A stretch of DNA of 64,000 nt from Monarcha castaneiventris obscurior (GCA_026261815.1 JAMPIT010000476.1:5297501-5361500), one strand, 5' to 3'. Shown: positions 11,021 through 25,160, numbered from the stretch's first letter. Program-made: numbers and translations. Notes: a model not told the origin generated them from the letters alone.

Positions 11021-14000
11021 TTTATACATCTCATGGAGCGAGCCTGCAGGATATATGAACTGCGAGCAGGACTATGCCTTATCCTGTCATGACTAAGCTA
11101 GTCTCTGTGTTAGGCATACTAACTCTGCAGGAGAGCTCTGACATCTTCCTGAACAAGATTTAAAGATGGATTTTTATTAGTTTTTGTAGAAGAAACACTG
11201 ACTAAAAGCTCCTGAAGCTTGCTCAACATCCTCACATTCCCTGGGTTCCTCTAAGCCTGAGTCCTCAAAGTCTTCATAGCAGAGGCCAAATCCCTCTTCC
11301 AGCTCCAGTCGGGGCACCAGGCTCTCTTGCAAGGCTCTTGACTGCTTCAGCCCAGAACAGAGTTTCTGCTTACGTCAGCAGTAGCTGGCCAAGAGAAAGA
11401 GAGAACAATGCAGCCTTTATAGATTAACAATATTTCAATTTACTGTAAATTATGCAGCATATAACATGGCCCAGAGGAGTAATTTGTCATTCTTTTGGAT
11501 CCTGGCTTTTTCTCTCCTTTCTTTCTCTTCACCTTCCCCTTTTCACTTCTCCTCCCTTCCACTTCTGTATTTTTGCCTTCTTTTCCCTCTCCTTTCTGCA
11601 CTTCCTCCCTTCCAACAGATCTCACAATTGCTTCAATGGCTCTGCTCCAATGTCTGCCTCTATGTTATCTGCTAAAATCACTGGCAACAGAATATCTAAG
11701 TGGAGATGCATTCCAATGTCCTGGAAAGGGATGCATAAAGCAAAGAGGGCAGGACTTGAGGGAGCGGAGGACTGGGATATGCAAGAAGGGTTACAGGCAG
11801 GAAAGACCTGGGGTAGATCCATTGATACAGGCAAAGTAGAGAGCTCACCTGCAGCAGCAGCTGATAGAGTTGTCTACAGCACTTCTGTCTGGAACTGTCC
11901 ATCCAAGGAAAAATATATTTCATAGTCATACGGATAAAAATAAATAGAACTGTACCAACTTTGGAGTGCAGGATATTTGATCTTATCTGGAATGAGTGTG
12001 TGTGTAGATGTGTGTATACATTGCTGTTGTTATTTTATTACAGAGTACTGTTATGAAACTTCCCTTCCCATTTTGCGTAGATCTTCCTTTTCAGACATGT
12101 GGTCACTGGTTAAGCGAATATTTACTGGGAAATGCTTCAGTTTTTGCAGACCCAACTTTTCTTGGTTTCATTCCCAGGAACTCCTCGGCATAACCAGAGC
12201 CTTTGCTACAGATGTCTCAGACACTACCTTAAAAAAAATTATCCTGACCAAAAATTGGTGCTTTGGTCTGTGTGAACTGCTAAACATCATCACAAAGCAG
12301 CAATTAGTCTGTTAGTTACTTACAATCTTTGCCTCCTCAAACCTTAATGTTTAGGTCACATGGAAAAGTGCAGTTATGGACACAAAACCAGCACTCACAG
12401 GTTGCCATGTGTGTTCAAACTCATCTTTGGTTCTCTTCCAAAAGCCAGCCTCCCAGCTGACATTTGAGATGTTGCTCACGTCACCTGGATGCCTGCTCAA
12501 GGAAGGAGAAATCCCTTCCCCACAGCAAGTACAGGCCTTCCTCCATTTTGTCCAGAACTCCAGCACTCAGGAGTCAAAATCCTCTAGCCCTGCAAAGGCC
12601 CAAGTTCCCCATGGACTGGCCATCTGGGACACCAAGGAGCTGCTTCTCCCAAGCCAGGACTCAGAAGGTGCTGTTCTACCTTACAAAACTCGACTGGCCC
12701 GGCTACCGTCCTGTCCAGCCACCACAGGGCAGCTTCTGCCTTGTTAAATTCGTGTCCTCTCAAGGTCACCTGAAAAACAAAAACACCTCCAGAAAAGAAA
12801 ACTCCCTTGAGCTCATCTGTCCTGTTCTTGGGATCAATGCCAGCCCATGTTTCCCTTTGCTTTCCCAGTCACACAGACAATAGTTCTTTGCCCCTCATTA
12901 TGCATAAAGTCATGCTTCCAGGCCCCAGAGGAAAGCACAAACACACATGGACTTCCTAGTACTAAAATGTATTCTGCAAAGCACAGAAAACTTTTCGGAC
13001 AGTCAGAAGAGATAGCAATAGACAAGATTAACCCCACAGTCTGCATTCCCCAAGCCCTGATTGTACTGAAAAATCTGCAGCCTCTCCCCTTCCCTTGGGG
13101 TTTGGCTGCCTGTGCTACAGACCAGCTCTCATATGGTGCTACTGCAAGCTGGGATTGCACTGCCAGGAGAAATAACATGAAATACCATCAAGCAGCCTTT
13201 ACAGGACTCTTCCCCAATTCCCATGGGAGCTGCCTTTAAACTCAGGCTCTTGGTCTTGTAGGTTTGCCTGTGCTCATACACCCTGTTGATCCTGATCCTG
13301 GATGTGGGGGGTGAGGTGTTCCCTATTGTCCCTGAAGCAATCAGATCCAGGAGCTGGTGCTGACATCCTTCCTACAATGCACTCTTCCTACCTGCTGAAC
13401 ACCAGGACAGGCAATTCAAGCTGTCCATCACAAGTGGGTGATGCTCTTGTCCTCCAGGCCATCTTCTCAGGTTGGAACTGAGCCCAGGCACAACTGTTCA
13501 TAACACAAACCACCTTATATCTTCTCCAGTACAGGAACAAGCTGAAGATCAGACTGCTGCCTTTTAAAAGACAAAACCAGGGAATGATGTCACAGGAAAT
13601 TCACAGGAAATTTAATTTCACCCTTATTCTTCCTAAAATCACAGGGCTCCTTTTGCCAATGTTATATTTTAGCGTAATTTTCCTTTCTTACAATTTTCTG
13701 TTCAGCACAAAGTGATAGGAGAGCACAGAAATGCATTGCTGGAGATAGTGAAAGCCTTTCTGGATCATCTGTTTTAGAGCAGGTCTCTCTCTATCCCCCA
13801 GGTTTCACTTGCTGGAAAGTTACCCAGCCATATGTTTGCAATTAAAGTCTCAGTTCCTCACAGGCTCATGGCAAATAGTCTGCTTCACCTGGGTCACATC
13901 TCTAAAGGGAATTCCCCCAGACTGGATTTGCAGGCCATATTCGGTGGCAGCTCTGACACAGGTATTAGCCATAATGGAATCCATGTCAATTATGAGTTCA

Positions 14001-17000
14001 TCCATTCATTTTTCTATCCGGGCCTCCCACTCAAATTTCAGAGATCTCCTTCTAAAATGCAATTTGACCCATTTTGGAATGGAGAGAGTTCCTTAGTCAC
14101 TCCATTTGAGACCAATTAGCCTGTTTGATTTGGGATCCTTTATCCCTCAGTGCTCTTAGCCTGTCTGTTCCAATAAATGTTGCGAAAAATCCCAGTGTCT
14201 GAAGTCCCTGCATGCTTCACAGACCCTATTTCCTACCCAGTAACTGTACTCCCTTTACTCCCCTTTCACCAACCTGAGTCAATCACAGACTCTGGGGTTA
14301 CTTTGTGCCATCTCCTTGAAATTACCTTCAAATTTGTGCCTGTGGAGGCAATGAGGATGAGGAGGCATAACTGACTTGTAACACTTTCTCCTGGCTGAGG
14401 AGCTCAGAGCAACATCTTTTGAAAAGAACCTAAGATGTGAAAAAGCTCTCAGAGTTCAGAGTTCACTTTTAATCAACCTCACTGATTTAGTTTGAAATAC
14501 TGATCAAATCCTAACTGCTTCCTTTGCAACGATCTGATGGATGGTCCAGTCAGCCCACGAGTTTGGGGAGAACTCCAGCTTTCAAATCAAGGATTAATCA
14601 CAGATTTGCTGTGATTATTTGAGCTCAAAGCTTTTGTTTTATGTGTCCTTCCTGGATGTTTCCAGCCCCTCATGTCCCTGCAGACAAGTCAGTGGTGTGG
14701 ATTCAAGGCTGAAAATGGAAACAAGGTCACAGGTTGTGAGAAGACATCTTCCTGCTTTAATTCAAGATCTTTAGAAGTTCTCCAAGTTCCAAACCACAAT
14801 AGGCTGAAACATTTGTGAAATGAAGGTGCAACCACAGTACAAAAATAATTTAAATCTAATATAATGTAAACTTTTGATGGCGGAATGGGCCTGAGCACAT
14901 ATTTAACTGTCAGCACAAAGAAGACAGCTTTCCTCATTAGGTGCCCAGATGAATTGTTAGAGGAGAAGGGCTGGAATTGACTCTTCCCTCCTGAGCCTCT
15001 GGGATCGACCCTGGACTTTTGGCAAGGGGGTGTGTTTCAGAATCCAAACCTGAACCTGACACTGAAGTTGGCCACTCATCCCCTCTGCACATGGCAGACC
15101 TAACCAGCTGAAGGCCCCCATGGCCTTACTCTACACAGGGAGTTCAAAACCCAGATCTGAATTTTCCAGCCAGGGATCATCTCTGACTTTCCCAGCTTCA
15201 GAATGCAATTCCAGTTGCTTTGTGTCACTTGCCTGTTGGCTTTGGGGGAAGAAAATAATATTATAAAAAACCCAACCAGTAACAATCCAAAAGTCAGCAA
15301 TGCTGTCCCAGGAACATTCCTCCTTGCACAGCACAGAAGACAATTAGGCCCAGCAGTACCCACATCCTCAGCCCTTTGGGCCTCACAGCTTTTTCTCCCT
15401 CTTTCCTCTGCCTTTGTTTTGGGGGTTTTATTTCAATTGTTATCACTTTGGTTCATGCTGCCTGAGAGGTAGGGAACCTTGTTGGTGTCCTTGAATTGTT
15501 TACTCAAGATTGGAGTACACCCAAGAGGTGGTTTTCTAAGCCCCTGCAAGTGCCTGAAACCCCACACCAGCATGTTTTGTGGAAGGGGGTGGCTGCAGCT
15601 GGCTCTGCAGGACTGCCCTTGGGGACAGAGAGGTGCTGCGGGTAAAGCACATCATCTTCATCCTCCTCCTTTGTCTGGTATGTGGCTGTGGAGAAGTCCT
15701 GCTGCAAGTTAGACGCTGCCTCTATTCTGGATGATCTCCAGGCTCCCTGCAGTGCACAGGAACAGCGTTCCTTGGGTTTCCAGAGCCACCAGCACTGCCT
15801 CTTTTGGGGGCCCTCCCTGTACATCCTGAACCCAGGAGCTCTGATACCATCCCATGGAAACCAGACCCCCAGGCCTCTGTGTCTTGCTCATGCTCTCCAG
15901 TGACACAGGACAGGCAAAGCCCACGACGTGCAGGTTTTGCAAAAATCTTTAGTACTGTTACTTTTTACGGTAGGCTGCATGAAACTTAAGGATAGATCTA
16001 AACAGAGCAATAGAGTTCAGCATATCCCCATCCTCCTTGTCATCACCATCCTTGCACAATCTCTTGAACTTGGATCAAGGCCTGTGAACTGTCCAGAGCT
16101 GTCCCCCTATGTAGCACGTCTCCACACCAGGGAATCTATGCTGCAAGCAGCTTTATCCTGCTTTTCTCCATTTTTAACCAAGGTGGTTCTTCACTGAATG
16201 GCCTCTGTTTCCTTCCTAAAGTCTTCTCCTCTGCTTCTCTTCATTGCCATCTACCTTCCTCTTCTTTCTGGTCCTCCATCTCATGAGCTTTTTCCATAAT
16301 TTTGAATTCCTTTGCTCTTCCAGAGTGGATAAGAACATTTTATGTTGGCGATAAGGTAATATTTTAGAAATAAACTTCTCATAATCAAACTGTATAGACA
16401 GATATATGAGCGTGTGTTTCAATTGGACACTGGTTTTCTGAAACACTGAGAAAAAAATATCAAATACATTTCATATTGGAAAATAAGAAAGTTTAGAACA
16501 TTCAAAAGCTGTGGAAACAGGACTTTCTCATGTTATAGAAGTGTTTCATTTTGGGGAAAGACTGGGTTTTCTTTGCTTTCCTTTTCTCCAGAAAAAATAT
16601 TCAAAACAGGTGTTTTTTAAATGTTTGCACAAAAAATAACATACCTTGTTTAAAAAATTTTCTAATGAAAAATGTCCAGTGGGTCCTGGAGATGGGTTCA
16701 TTCCATGGTCACAATCTCTTTTGATGGTGGCAAGGTTGGTTATGCTTGATAAGAGATACAGTGAAGAACTAACAAACATTCTTTGCTGTTCTGTGCTTGT
16801 CCCAGCTCTCCTCTGCCACAGGCCTCCCCCTGCTCTCCAGTTGCTTGATAGGAGGCAATGTGGTATTTGTTACTGGTTTCTCACCAACCATGGAGCCTCA
16901 TTTCTTACACAGCCTCCCAGGATAATCCCGAGTTCTTATGTGCAAGTGAAATATGGCTCTGTTGGTGCAGGCTGACGGGCCCTCTCCATGGGCATCTTGC

Positions 17001-17637
17001 AAGAAAACTCACCCGTGGCATTCTGGCACCATCCTGAGCCCATTAGCTCTGCTCCCGCTGCTTCTGCTTCCTCTGGCGTTCTCAGTGTTGCTGTGGAAAG
17101 AGGAGTGAGCCCCAGAAGAGGCACATACCTAGAAACATGTCACTTGTCTTGCCACTGCTAATAACTACTGACACTTGGGCTTCCACACCTCCAAATAGGT
17201 GAATGGAGTTTTCTTTGTTGTGCAGAAGAGCTCAAGCCCAACCGTCAGAGTGAACGGAAACTGAATGCCGATGATATTTGGATCCGAGGCTGGAGCTGCA
17301 CCTCTGATACCAGAGCTTAAGTCCATCTGCACAAACAATATTTGCTTTCTTCCCACTGAAGTTTTCTGTGCCTCCAAGCCTCACTATTGAATCAAGAGGC
17401 AGCCATGAAAAGGATGAGAAGAAAGGAAAAGAGAGAATAGATGAAGAAATGTGGCATGTTTTTATTGAATGTCTAGGTTTTGTTAGGCTTTCAGGTGCAA
17501 TTGTCTCACTGTTCCAGAATTTTTTCTGCAACCAGATGGGCAAGGAGTATCACCACGGAAAAAAGAAAACCTGAGAGGTTTAAATAATCACATGCTACCA
17601 ATGACTTGTGCCCCAAACCTGATCATCAAATCAGTGT

Positions 17638-17905
17638 CACAGAATGGTTTGGGCTGGAAGGGACCTCAAAGATCATCTTGTTCCAAAATCCTGACACAGG
17701 CAGTGACACCTTTCACTATCCCATGTTGCTCCAAGACTTGTCTAACCTGGCCTTGAACACTTCTGGGGATGGGGCAGCCACTGGGCAACTCATGCTAGTG
17801 TTCTACCACCCTCAGGGTAAAAAACTTCCTCCTAACATCCAATTTAAATCTACCTTCTTTTAGTTTCAATCCATTCCCACTCATCCCATTACTAATGCTC
17901 TGAAC
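17638..17905 (-). mobile_element. CR1 LINE fragment, 3' end, minus orientation
   Basis: The plus strand starts TCACAGAATGGTTTGGGCTGG and continues AGGGACCTCAAAGATCATC, GGCCTTGAACACTTC, GGGATGGGGCAGCCAC and CACCCTCAGGGTAAAAAACTTCC. This is the reverse complement of the avian CR1 3' region in the right order. The copy is 5'-truncated, about 270 bp, and carries no reverse transcriptase. Divergence is moderate. Confidence 0.9.
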
Positions 17906-20355
17906 TCTCTAGTTCACGATATCAGGACCTGTAACATTTCCCCATCCCATCAGTGAAAAATATTTCCTGTTTGCAGAGCAAACTTCCATCCCTGAGGTAA
18001 GAAGCACATCTTAACACAAGGGCCGGGAAACATTTGTCAGCAATATCTCTTCTAAACAGAAATCTGCACGTTGCAGCAAATGCCACAACCATCCTGCTGA
18101 AAACCAAAATGATTAATGACACTAATATGTAATAATTAAACAATACTCATAGAAATGGATTGTGGGCTGCTCTTTACTTGGGTAGGGTATTGCCCAGTTG
18201 AATCAATGGGATGTTCTATAGGGATGCAGCAAGCTACAGGGAGGTTCTGGCCTTTGAACAAGGCTATGACCCTTTTTTAAGAACAAAACATCACAAAAGT
18301 AATCACATCTCAGCAAGAGCTCCAGTTTTCTGGTCAGAAACACTAAAATTCAGAGCACTGATGGTCCAATTTCCACAGCCACCTTGCATCAGCCTGACTC
18401 TGCTTCCACTGTAAAATCAGTCACTGGTGTTAGGAAGAACAGCCAGTGCTTCTGAAAATCCCCTCTCTTGGATTTATTTCAGACTGCTGTAAAATGCTTC
18501 TTCAACTCATACATCAGTCTAAACATACCTTCTTCAGAAATGGCTTTGTTCTCCATCCAAACTGTGCCTCCCAGCCATTTGAAACATGGAAGCAAAGTGG
18601 TCTTTGGTCATGCCTGCCAAGATTTTGGCTCAGAGCAGATCCCTTACTCCACCATGAGGCCCCAGCAATGTCAGCTCAGGCATCGCGCCTGAGTTCCTGA
18701 TCTCGCTTGCAGGTGCCAGTCATTGGGAGCCCACTGCTTTCCGTGGGGCCAGAATTTCATTGCTTTTAAGCTACCACAGAGTTCAAAGGCCATTCCTCTC
18801 AGTGTCAGACTAAAGCCCTTCTAAAGAAGCCATGAGCAGCACTAAGGGAACTCAGAAATCTCAGCTTCTGCAAAACCAGTGGAGGAATTTTCCCTTAGTA
18901 ACAAAGCCCTTAACATCTTTTGTTTTGGAAAGCATGAAAATGTTTCCATATACTTTTCCCAAAATGCAGCCCTCGAGAGTCTCGTGTTGCCGTGATGCTG
19001 AGAAATCCCTCTGCACGCCCCCGAAAAAGAAAAAAAAACAAACCAAAAATGATGGCCCATGGAGTGTCTGAAAGATGGCAGCATCCTCAAGCATCCCGAA
19101 GCCTTGTTATCCCTATTTTGATCCCAGGTTCCCACGGCTTCTTGCCAAGTTGTTGGGGGTCTGGCATCTCTGGGGGCTTTGTCTGGATTCTAGGGCAACA
19201 CTCCCGGGTGTCTGTGGGCTTCCTGTCCCACAGCAGGACTGAACACAGCACAGGGGCCCCAAGCCCTGGAAAACACAGCATCCGTCTGGTAGGAGCACGG
19301 GCTGTGCTCCCAGAGACTCATGGCTGGGCTCACCAAAACAGAACCACTCTCGAGGATTTCAGCAGTGTGAAGGATAACTTCCTGACAACAATGAAAGATT
19401 TCCATTACCCATGTTCCAGACAGTCCCAGCCTAGAGTCAACATGGTGTGCTGGCAGAGGTGAAAAAGTTCTCTGCACAGCCCAGCAGCTACACCATAAGA
19501 GCCTGGGGCTCAGGACCCTGCCTCAGGGCTGCTGCTGGGCAGACTGGGACCTTTGCCAAGCATCCTACTGCCTGCCCAAGACCTGGGCTCCCTCTCTACC
19601 TCTCTGCAAGGATGCTGCCTGCTGGGAAATGAGTCACACCTTACAGAGAGGCTGAGGAACTCTCTGGAGATGCCTGGGTGTTGGCTCAGAAGGAAGGAGA
19701 TGTGTGTACTGTCGGGGAATGTCTTCCCCGGGGGCTGTGCTGGGGCAGTGCTCATGCTGTGCTGATCCCAGTGAGCAGAGGGTGAGTGGCCCATCCAGCC
19801 CCCAGTGGAACAGCCTTTTCCCTCTCCAGCTTTTTCCCACCTCCCCTCGAGCCTGTGCTCACACATGAACAGCAGGGCCGGCGCGTGGGTCCCCATCACC
19901 AGCAGGGCCAGACTCCCAGTTTGAACTCATCGCAGATGGACCTCACACTCCCCCAACAACCAGGGGAGCATGTGGGCGGCAGCCACCCCATAGAGAAGAG
20001 TTTGTTTCCCCAAACCCACAGCTCTCCAATAACCAAAAGTGACAGGCCAGGAACCCCTCCAGGAATCTCGGGTGGGTTTTAAATGCAACACTCAGGCAGA
20101 ATTTTTGTTCCAGGTTTTGTTTTGAATTGATTTCTTAAGCACACAGACACCCAAGCCTGGGCCTCCAGCCTCCCGGCTTGTGCAAGAGCTCTTTTGACTG
20201 TAAAACCCTAAAGTCCATGTCACAGCTCTTCTGCACCGTACGTGGGCTCTGCGCGATGCCTGGCAGAAAGAAATGGCACAAAAATTGTTGATAGATCATC
20301 TGTGGACGGCCTGAACTCCAGCCAAGACAGATAAAAATAAAATAAATTAAAATAG

Positions 20356-20375
20356 TTGTGTGTGTGTGTGTGTGT
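20356..20375. repeat. (TG)n microsatellite
   Basis: A pure TG run of roughly 20 bases lies just before the TAAT-rich block. It is short and the exact ends are approximate. Confidence 0.85.
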
Positions 20376-20379
20376 TTTA

Positions 20380-20940
20380 TGAAGGGAACATTTATATTTT
20401 TAAACTAGGAGTAATTGTGTTCTGTATCTGAAATGGCATCTGAAAGTGATTTAGTGGAACAATGTGGTTTCTGATTGGTGCTTGAACTAGTTCCAAAACA
20501 TTTTTTATAATAAGCATCATAAAGAACCCAATTATCTGATCCTTTTCCCTAACATGGTCAGAGAGGATGTTTCCAAAGAAACGGCTTTTGGGTTGGTTTT
20601 CTTTTTCATTTGTGCCACTGATCCTGCAAACATTTACACACACTCTTAATCCTGTGAGTAGTCCCAGAGAAATTAACCAAGGCAGCTCTCAGCAGCAAAG
20701 CTAATCACAAAGTAAACTACTAATGTTCAGATTTGCTAATCAAGGCAATCCTGAGCCTTTCAGGGAAAGGTCTGCTTGTTATTCTGAGAGCTGTTCAGGA
20801 TGCATTTACGATTCAATAAAGGAGGCCCCAGCATTACCAAAATAATTACTTACTCAAACAAGCCTGTAAAACTCAAGGACTGCCCCAAATAAAAGGAGGC
20901 TTCCCCCCCTCCAGTTTAATAACATAAATCTAATGAAATG
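20380..20940. promoter_or_regulatory. Candidate conserved non-coding element, TAAT-rich
   Basis: This non-repetitive stretch is distinctly more AT-rich than the sequence on its left. It carries several homeodomain cores (TTAATCC near 20645, CTAATCA near 20700 and 20737, CTAATG near 20720, ATAATTA near 20842). It has no long open frame and no repeat signature. A distal enhancer is a reasonable guess because the locus lies near the homeobox gene PRRX1 in other amniotes. Conservation itself cannot be seen from one sequence. Confidence 0.25.
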
Positions 20941-23690
20941 CATCTTGCTGCCATAAAATCAGTTATACATGCCTTAGAAACCGTTGATTTACTAAGTGGG
21001 CAGGGAGGTCAGATCCTGCAAGGGACTCAGAGAGCTGAACAGATGGAGAGAAGTTTTAAATCTGAAAGGTTTGTCCGCCCACAGAAATGGAGAGCAGTTC
21101 AAATCTTACCTTGTAACTTCACTCTCCAAACTAAGACACATAAAAGCAATGCTAGAGATTAAATGGAGCCGTTTTGATGACTACTCAGTGAAGGGGATAA
21201 ATAATGACCCAAAACCCCGCTGCCTGTCCCAGAGGGGACTGGGTCTGTCTGAAAAACTGGCTTTCCATTGGCAGCATTTTCCTTGCTCTGGGGCCCTGCA
21301 GGAGGGCTGGCTGTCACATCCTGGGCACTGCCTTTCCCAGGCAGCCCTCAGGAGGCTGCAGGCACAACTCCAGCACCCTGCAGCACTCCAGACCTCCTGC
21401 CAGGAGCACTGCAGGGCAAGGCCAGGCATGGATAGGGATGGCAGCAGCTGGAGCAGCAACAGGGCCTGCTACAGGACAGATGATTTCTTCCTGACAGAGA
21501 CAAGGGTCTCTGCCTTCTTAGAAACATTTCTTCCACTTTTCACCCTGCAGAAAAAGCCCTTCTTTCCTGAACTCCCTGGCTTTGGCTAGGTCCTTCCTGC
21601 CACACACCACAGCAGGGGAACTACAGGCCATCCTGGATGTCAGGTTTCTGTTCTTCTTTCAAACACCACCTCAGTTTTCCTCTGTTTTGAGCAACTTGGG
21701 GTTTAATGTGCTGCAGAGGACAGTTGGGTGCCACCCTAATACCACGTGTGGTAACTAAGCTGCAGAGGCTCTTGTGTCAAAAAAGGCTGTGTGTGACATC
21801 GCCCTCAGAGTCGTCTTTCTCCACCTAGTCCTTGTCTGGTAGAAGGAAACTCTCCTCTGTGTAACAAAGAAGAAATATCCAAGCAGAGAGCAAGGGAAGC
21901 TGCTAGGCAGTCATCCTCATTCAGACTAGCTGTAGTTTGGGGAGGTGTGAGGGATTAAGCAGCCTGTTCAGCCTCACACAGCAGGGCAGCAGAGCTCCAG
22001 CAGTGGGGAGGAATAGGAGAACAGCTTTAAAAAATGCCAGCTGACTGCTTGTGGGTATGAGTTGATAGGGGCCATAAACCATTCCTCACAACACTGTTCC
22101 ATGCTCTCTGCAACCTCACACTGAAGCTGACTGTGGTTTTGCAGTACTTCAGCCCTGTCCCACACCCACCTCACCTATAAAGTGTTGTCAGACCAATCCT
22201 GGAGGTGCTCAACCCGTGAGCCCCCAGCACTATGCAAGGGTAATTAGCCAGAGTGTTTGGGTGGACCTGGAGGTGTCACCTAACTGCGGCAGCCACCTCG
22301 GGTGCCCGTGGTTGCTTGGATCATGTTCTGATGATGTGTGAACACAGAGGTGGCCAAAAATAAATAATAGAAGATGCCTGACTCCCCTGAGCACTGAGGC
22401 TCTCATGCCAAAAAATATTTTTGCTTCTTGCTGCCTCTTTTTGTGGTGGTTTTCCTGAGACTGAAAATGCTCCTCCACTGCAGAAGATGCAAGTAAAATT
22501 CCTGCTGACCTCAGCATTGAGTTTCATCTTTTTGAAGCTTTGTTGCGCCTCTAAGATAATTTATGAGGTGTCAGGATTTTCCGACCACAAATGTCTTGGA
22601 CGAAAACCGTCTTTACACTACAGATGCCATGAAAGAGAAGCAATTTCAGTCTGTTTTTTCTACAGCACTGTCTGTGTCCACAATGAAGCACGGGTTCAGA
22701 GCTCCTGGAGATTATTTGTGTAAGAGTTGTCCGGGCCAGCGCTCCACTGAGACTCAGACTGGGTCTGATTCCCCACCTTTGCCTCATTGCCCTGATCTTC
22801 TCTGTTGGGAGGGGAACTCCCATTTCCTGGTGCTGTGCCACAAAAACATGAGCTTGCCAAGTTATTCTCTGTATGTGTTTGTGTGTGTATGTGTTGAACA
22901 AGCCAGAAGTACCAGAAGTAAAAAGATCCATTAACAAACCACATTTTTCAACATCCACCAGGATCCCCAGATTTCTAGCCTGTGGACTTCTCTTCCCCGT
23001 GCTTTAGATTTCCAAGGGGGAAAAGGAAACCAAGAAAAAAACACAAGAGCCCAGCTTAGCTGCCTCTAATCCAGTATGCACCTCAGTCTCCATGAAAGTG
23101 TTCTTGGGATGACAGCAATATTTCCCTTGGCTGGGATGCCCAGCCTCCTGGCTCCTCTCAAGCTGCAGAGCTGTAGACATTCCGCTGAGTAGTTTGCAAC
23201 CCTGCCTGCCAGGAAAACCCAATGTCTCCATGGAGAAATCTCAGCGGAGGAGTTTGATACTCAGTCAGGGATGGAAAAGAAGGGAGTTTATGCCTCCCTG
23301 AGACCAATCTCTTCCCTAAAAAAAAGTTAAAGCGAGAGGGGAAAAAAAGAGAAAAGGGATCATATTCATACAGACATGGGTCCAGACATGCCAGTAGTGT
23401 TGGTGTGTGGTGTATTGCTTTGTGGCAGGATGGGCCCAAGTCATGGGGACTCAGGCCAAGTGTCTGTTTAGATCAGTGGGAGTCTATCAGCTTTGGATCA
23501 GGCCTATGTTTGGATCTGGATCTGGAGCTGAACTTCCAAAAGTCTGGGCACGCTTGCATCTTCTGGTGAGGGGGAGCTTGGTTTGGCCTGGTTTTGAGAT
23601 AGGAACCAGCTGCAAATGTAGGCCTCCAAACATGTTCTAGGAAAGAGGTTATAAAAGAGCTCCTTCTTGCTCAATGCATTTATTCCCCGT

Positions 23691-23770
23691 GGGCCAGATT
23701 CTGACATCTTCATTAACACTGAGCAGAACCTCACTCCAAGAGCAGTTATATTGACTTGAATGGAGCTATT
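23691..23770. repeat. Ancient amniote interspersed repeat fragment
   Basis: GGGCCAGATTCTGACATC followed by AACACTGAGCAGAACC and TTGACTTGAATGGAG matches the layout of a decayed amniote repeat (GGGCCAGATTCTGATCTC ... ATTGACTTCAATGGAG) familiar from turtle and crocodile genomes. The family name is uncertain. Confidence 0.45.
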
Positions 23771-24118
23771 CAAGGAGTCAGCAAGTACCTCATGTCAGCA
23801 AGGGTAGCACCATCTAAGGCTCACAGCTGTTCTCTCCATTGATATAAATGAGTTTTTCCTCCTATTAGCACACGCTGCTACAGACAAAGCATGTTGGGAT
23901 CCCTTCTTCCTGGCACCTCTCCAGCAAAATGCAGATTGCAGATTCTTCATTACTGCTAGTGTGATAAGAAGCAAAAAGGACAGGAGCTCAGCTTATAGCT
24001 CCAACAACTACAAAAATCCTCCTGCGATAAGAGGAAGCTGTGATGGGAAGGTCAGAGTTCCTTCCTGAGCATTGCTCTAAACAGCTTTTGTCTGCTTTTC
24101 CTCCTAGCTTTGAACTGG

Positions 24119-24240
24119 GCACTTAAGCTATTGGGCAGCTGAATGAATCCTACATTTAGACAATTAGGTGTACCTGATTCATACAGCTTGGAAGCTGTGC
24201 TCCTAACTCATATTCAGTCTTTTGAAAATCTCACTCACAA
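24119..24240. repeat. Ancient amniote interspersed repeat fragment
   Basis: Motifs such as GCACTTAAGCT, ACAATTAGGTGTACCTGA and TTTTGAAAATCTCACTCAC resemble the amniote repeat class with TTAGGTGCCTAA and CTTTTGAAAATC blocks. It is heavily diverged. Confidence 0.4.
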
Positions 24241-25160
24241 CACCCAACACCTGAACATTTAATTCCCTCGATTCCAGCACAGCGACCAGCTCAGAAATCT
24301 GTGTTTTCTTCACTGAAAAGGAGGGGAAGAAAGTTCACCCTTACAATAGTCAGTTTCCTCACCATTAGCAGCACTTAGCATGATTTTTAACTCATTCTGT
24401 AAAAACTCCTTCTTTCCTGCCATTTTATCTCAGATCTATCCTACACAGTGCTCTCAGATATTACAAGCCGGTATCCAAGAGTCTGCTGCTTTTCCAGCAG
24501 GCACTTCAGGACTTTATGTGGGCAGCAAATTCTCTGAATCTCTGATCTCCCTCAGAAAACTGATCTGACATTATAACAAGAGTAAGTGTTAGACTGTTGT
24601 TTGTCAAGAAAGACCTTCTGTGAGACATTAAGAAGTGGACAACCACTGCTCTTTTGGGTTCTACTCTGGATGGACTGATGAGCAGAGAGTTGCCAGTCCA
24701 TGCAAACATTCGCTAGTCCATGGAATTACAAGGTCTGAAAGGGAACAGCTGAGTTCTGGAAAACTGCTGGCAGCAAAACTGGAATTATTGGTCATTTATA
24801 GGTTGGGAGAGAACATAGTGCCAGGACAGGGAAGTTGGTGGAATCGTTTGTTTGCATACATTTCACATGCAAGAATGAATTTTAGAGGAGCAAAATGTCT
24901 TCAGGGGATAGGTCCTGCTTAAGACTTGAGATCTGTGCCCACTTTAGGGGATAGAGAGGAATGGGATTCTGGTGTTAAGTCCTGGCCTGATGCTCCCAGA
25001 GCCCAAAGGCTCTGCAATGCAAGTTGTGAGTGAACTGGAGACTAATATCTGTAAACACAGGTGCACTAAAGCACTTTTTGGAGAGGGTGAGCAGGTTAAG
25101 CTGTTTTGTAAGATATAGCTAATGAAAGACCATTGTTGCCCCAAGGAGAACGGAAGGGAA

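Larger units (their letters stand above)
6781..17637. other. Gene-free segment between the LTR and the first CR1
   Basis: No exon is supported. Visible content: an A/C tract at 9362-9384, an ancient repeat near 8064-8125, a CA microsatellite at 10974-11020 and a C/T-rich stretch around 11515-11615. The open frames here have no recognisable domain. One minus-strand acidic open frame at 11177-11374 ends beside an AATAAA, but it has no start codon and no convincing homologue. Confidence 0.55.

Noticed and set aside
10822..11034. Open frames through the CA and GT repeats (here and at 60541-60898)
   Set aside because: They encode Val-Cys or His-Thr dipeptide runs produced by the microsatellite.
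20996..21589. 197-codon plus-strand open frame
   Set aside because: Composition is rich in Gln, Ser and Cys as in translated non-coding DNA, with no family signature and several overlapping frames.
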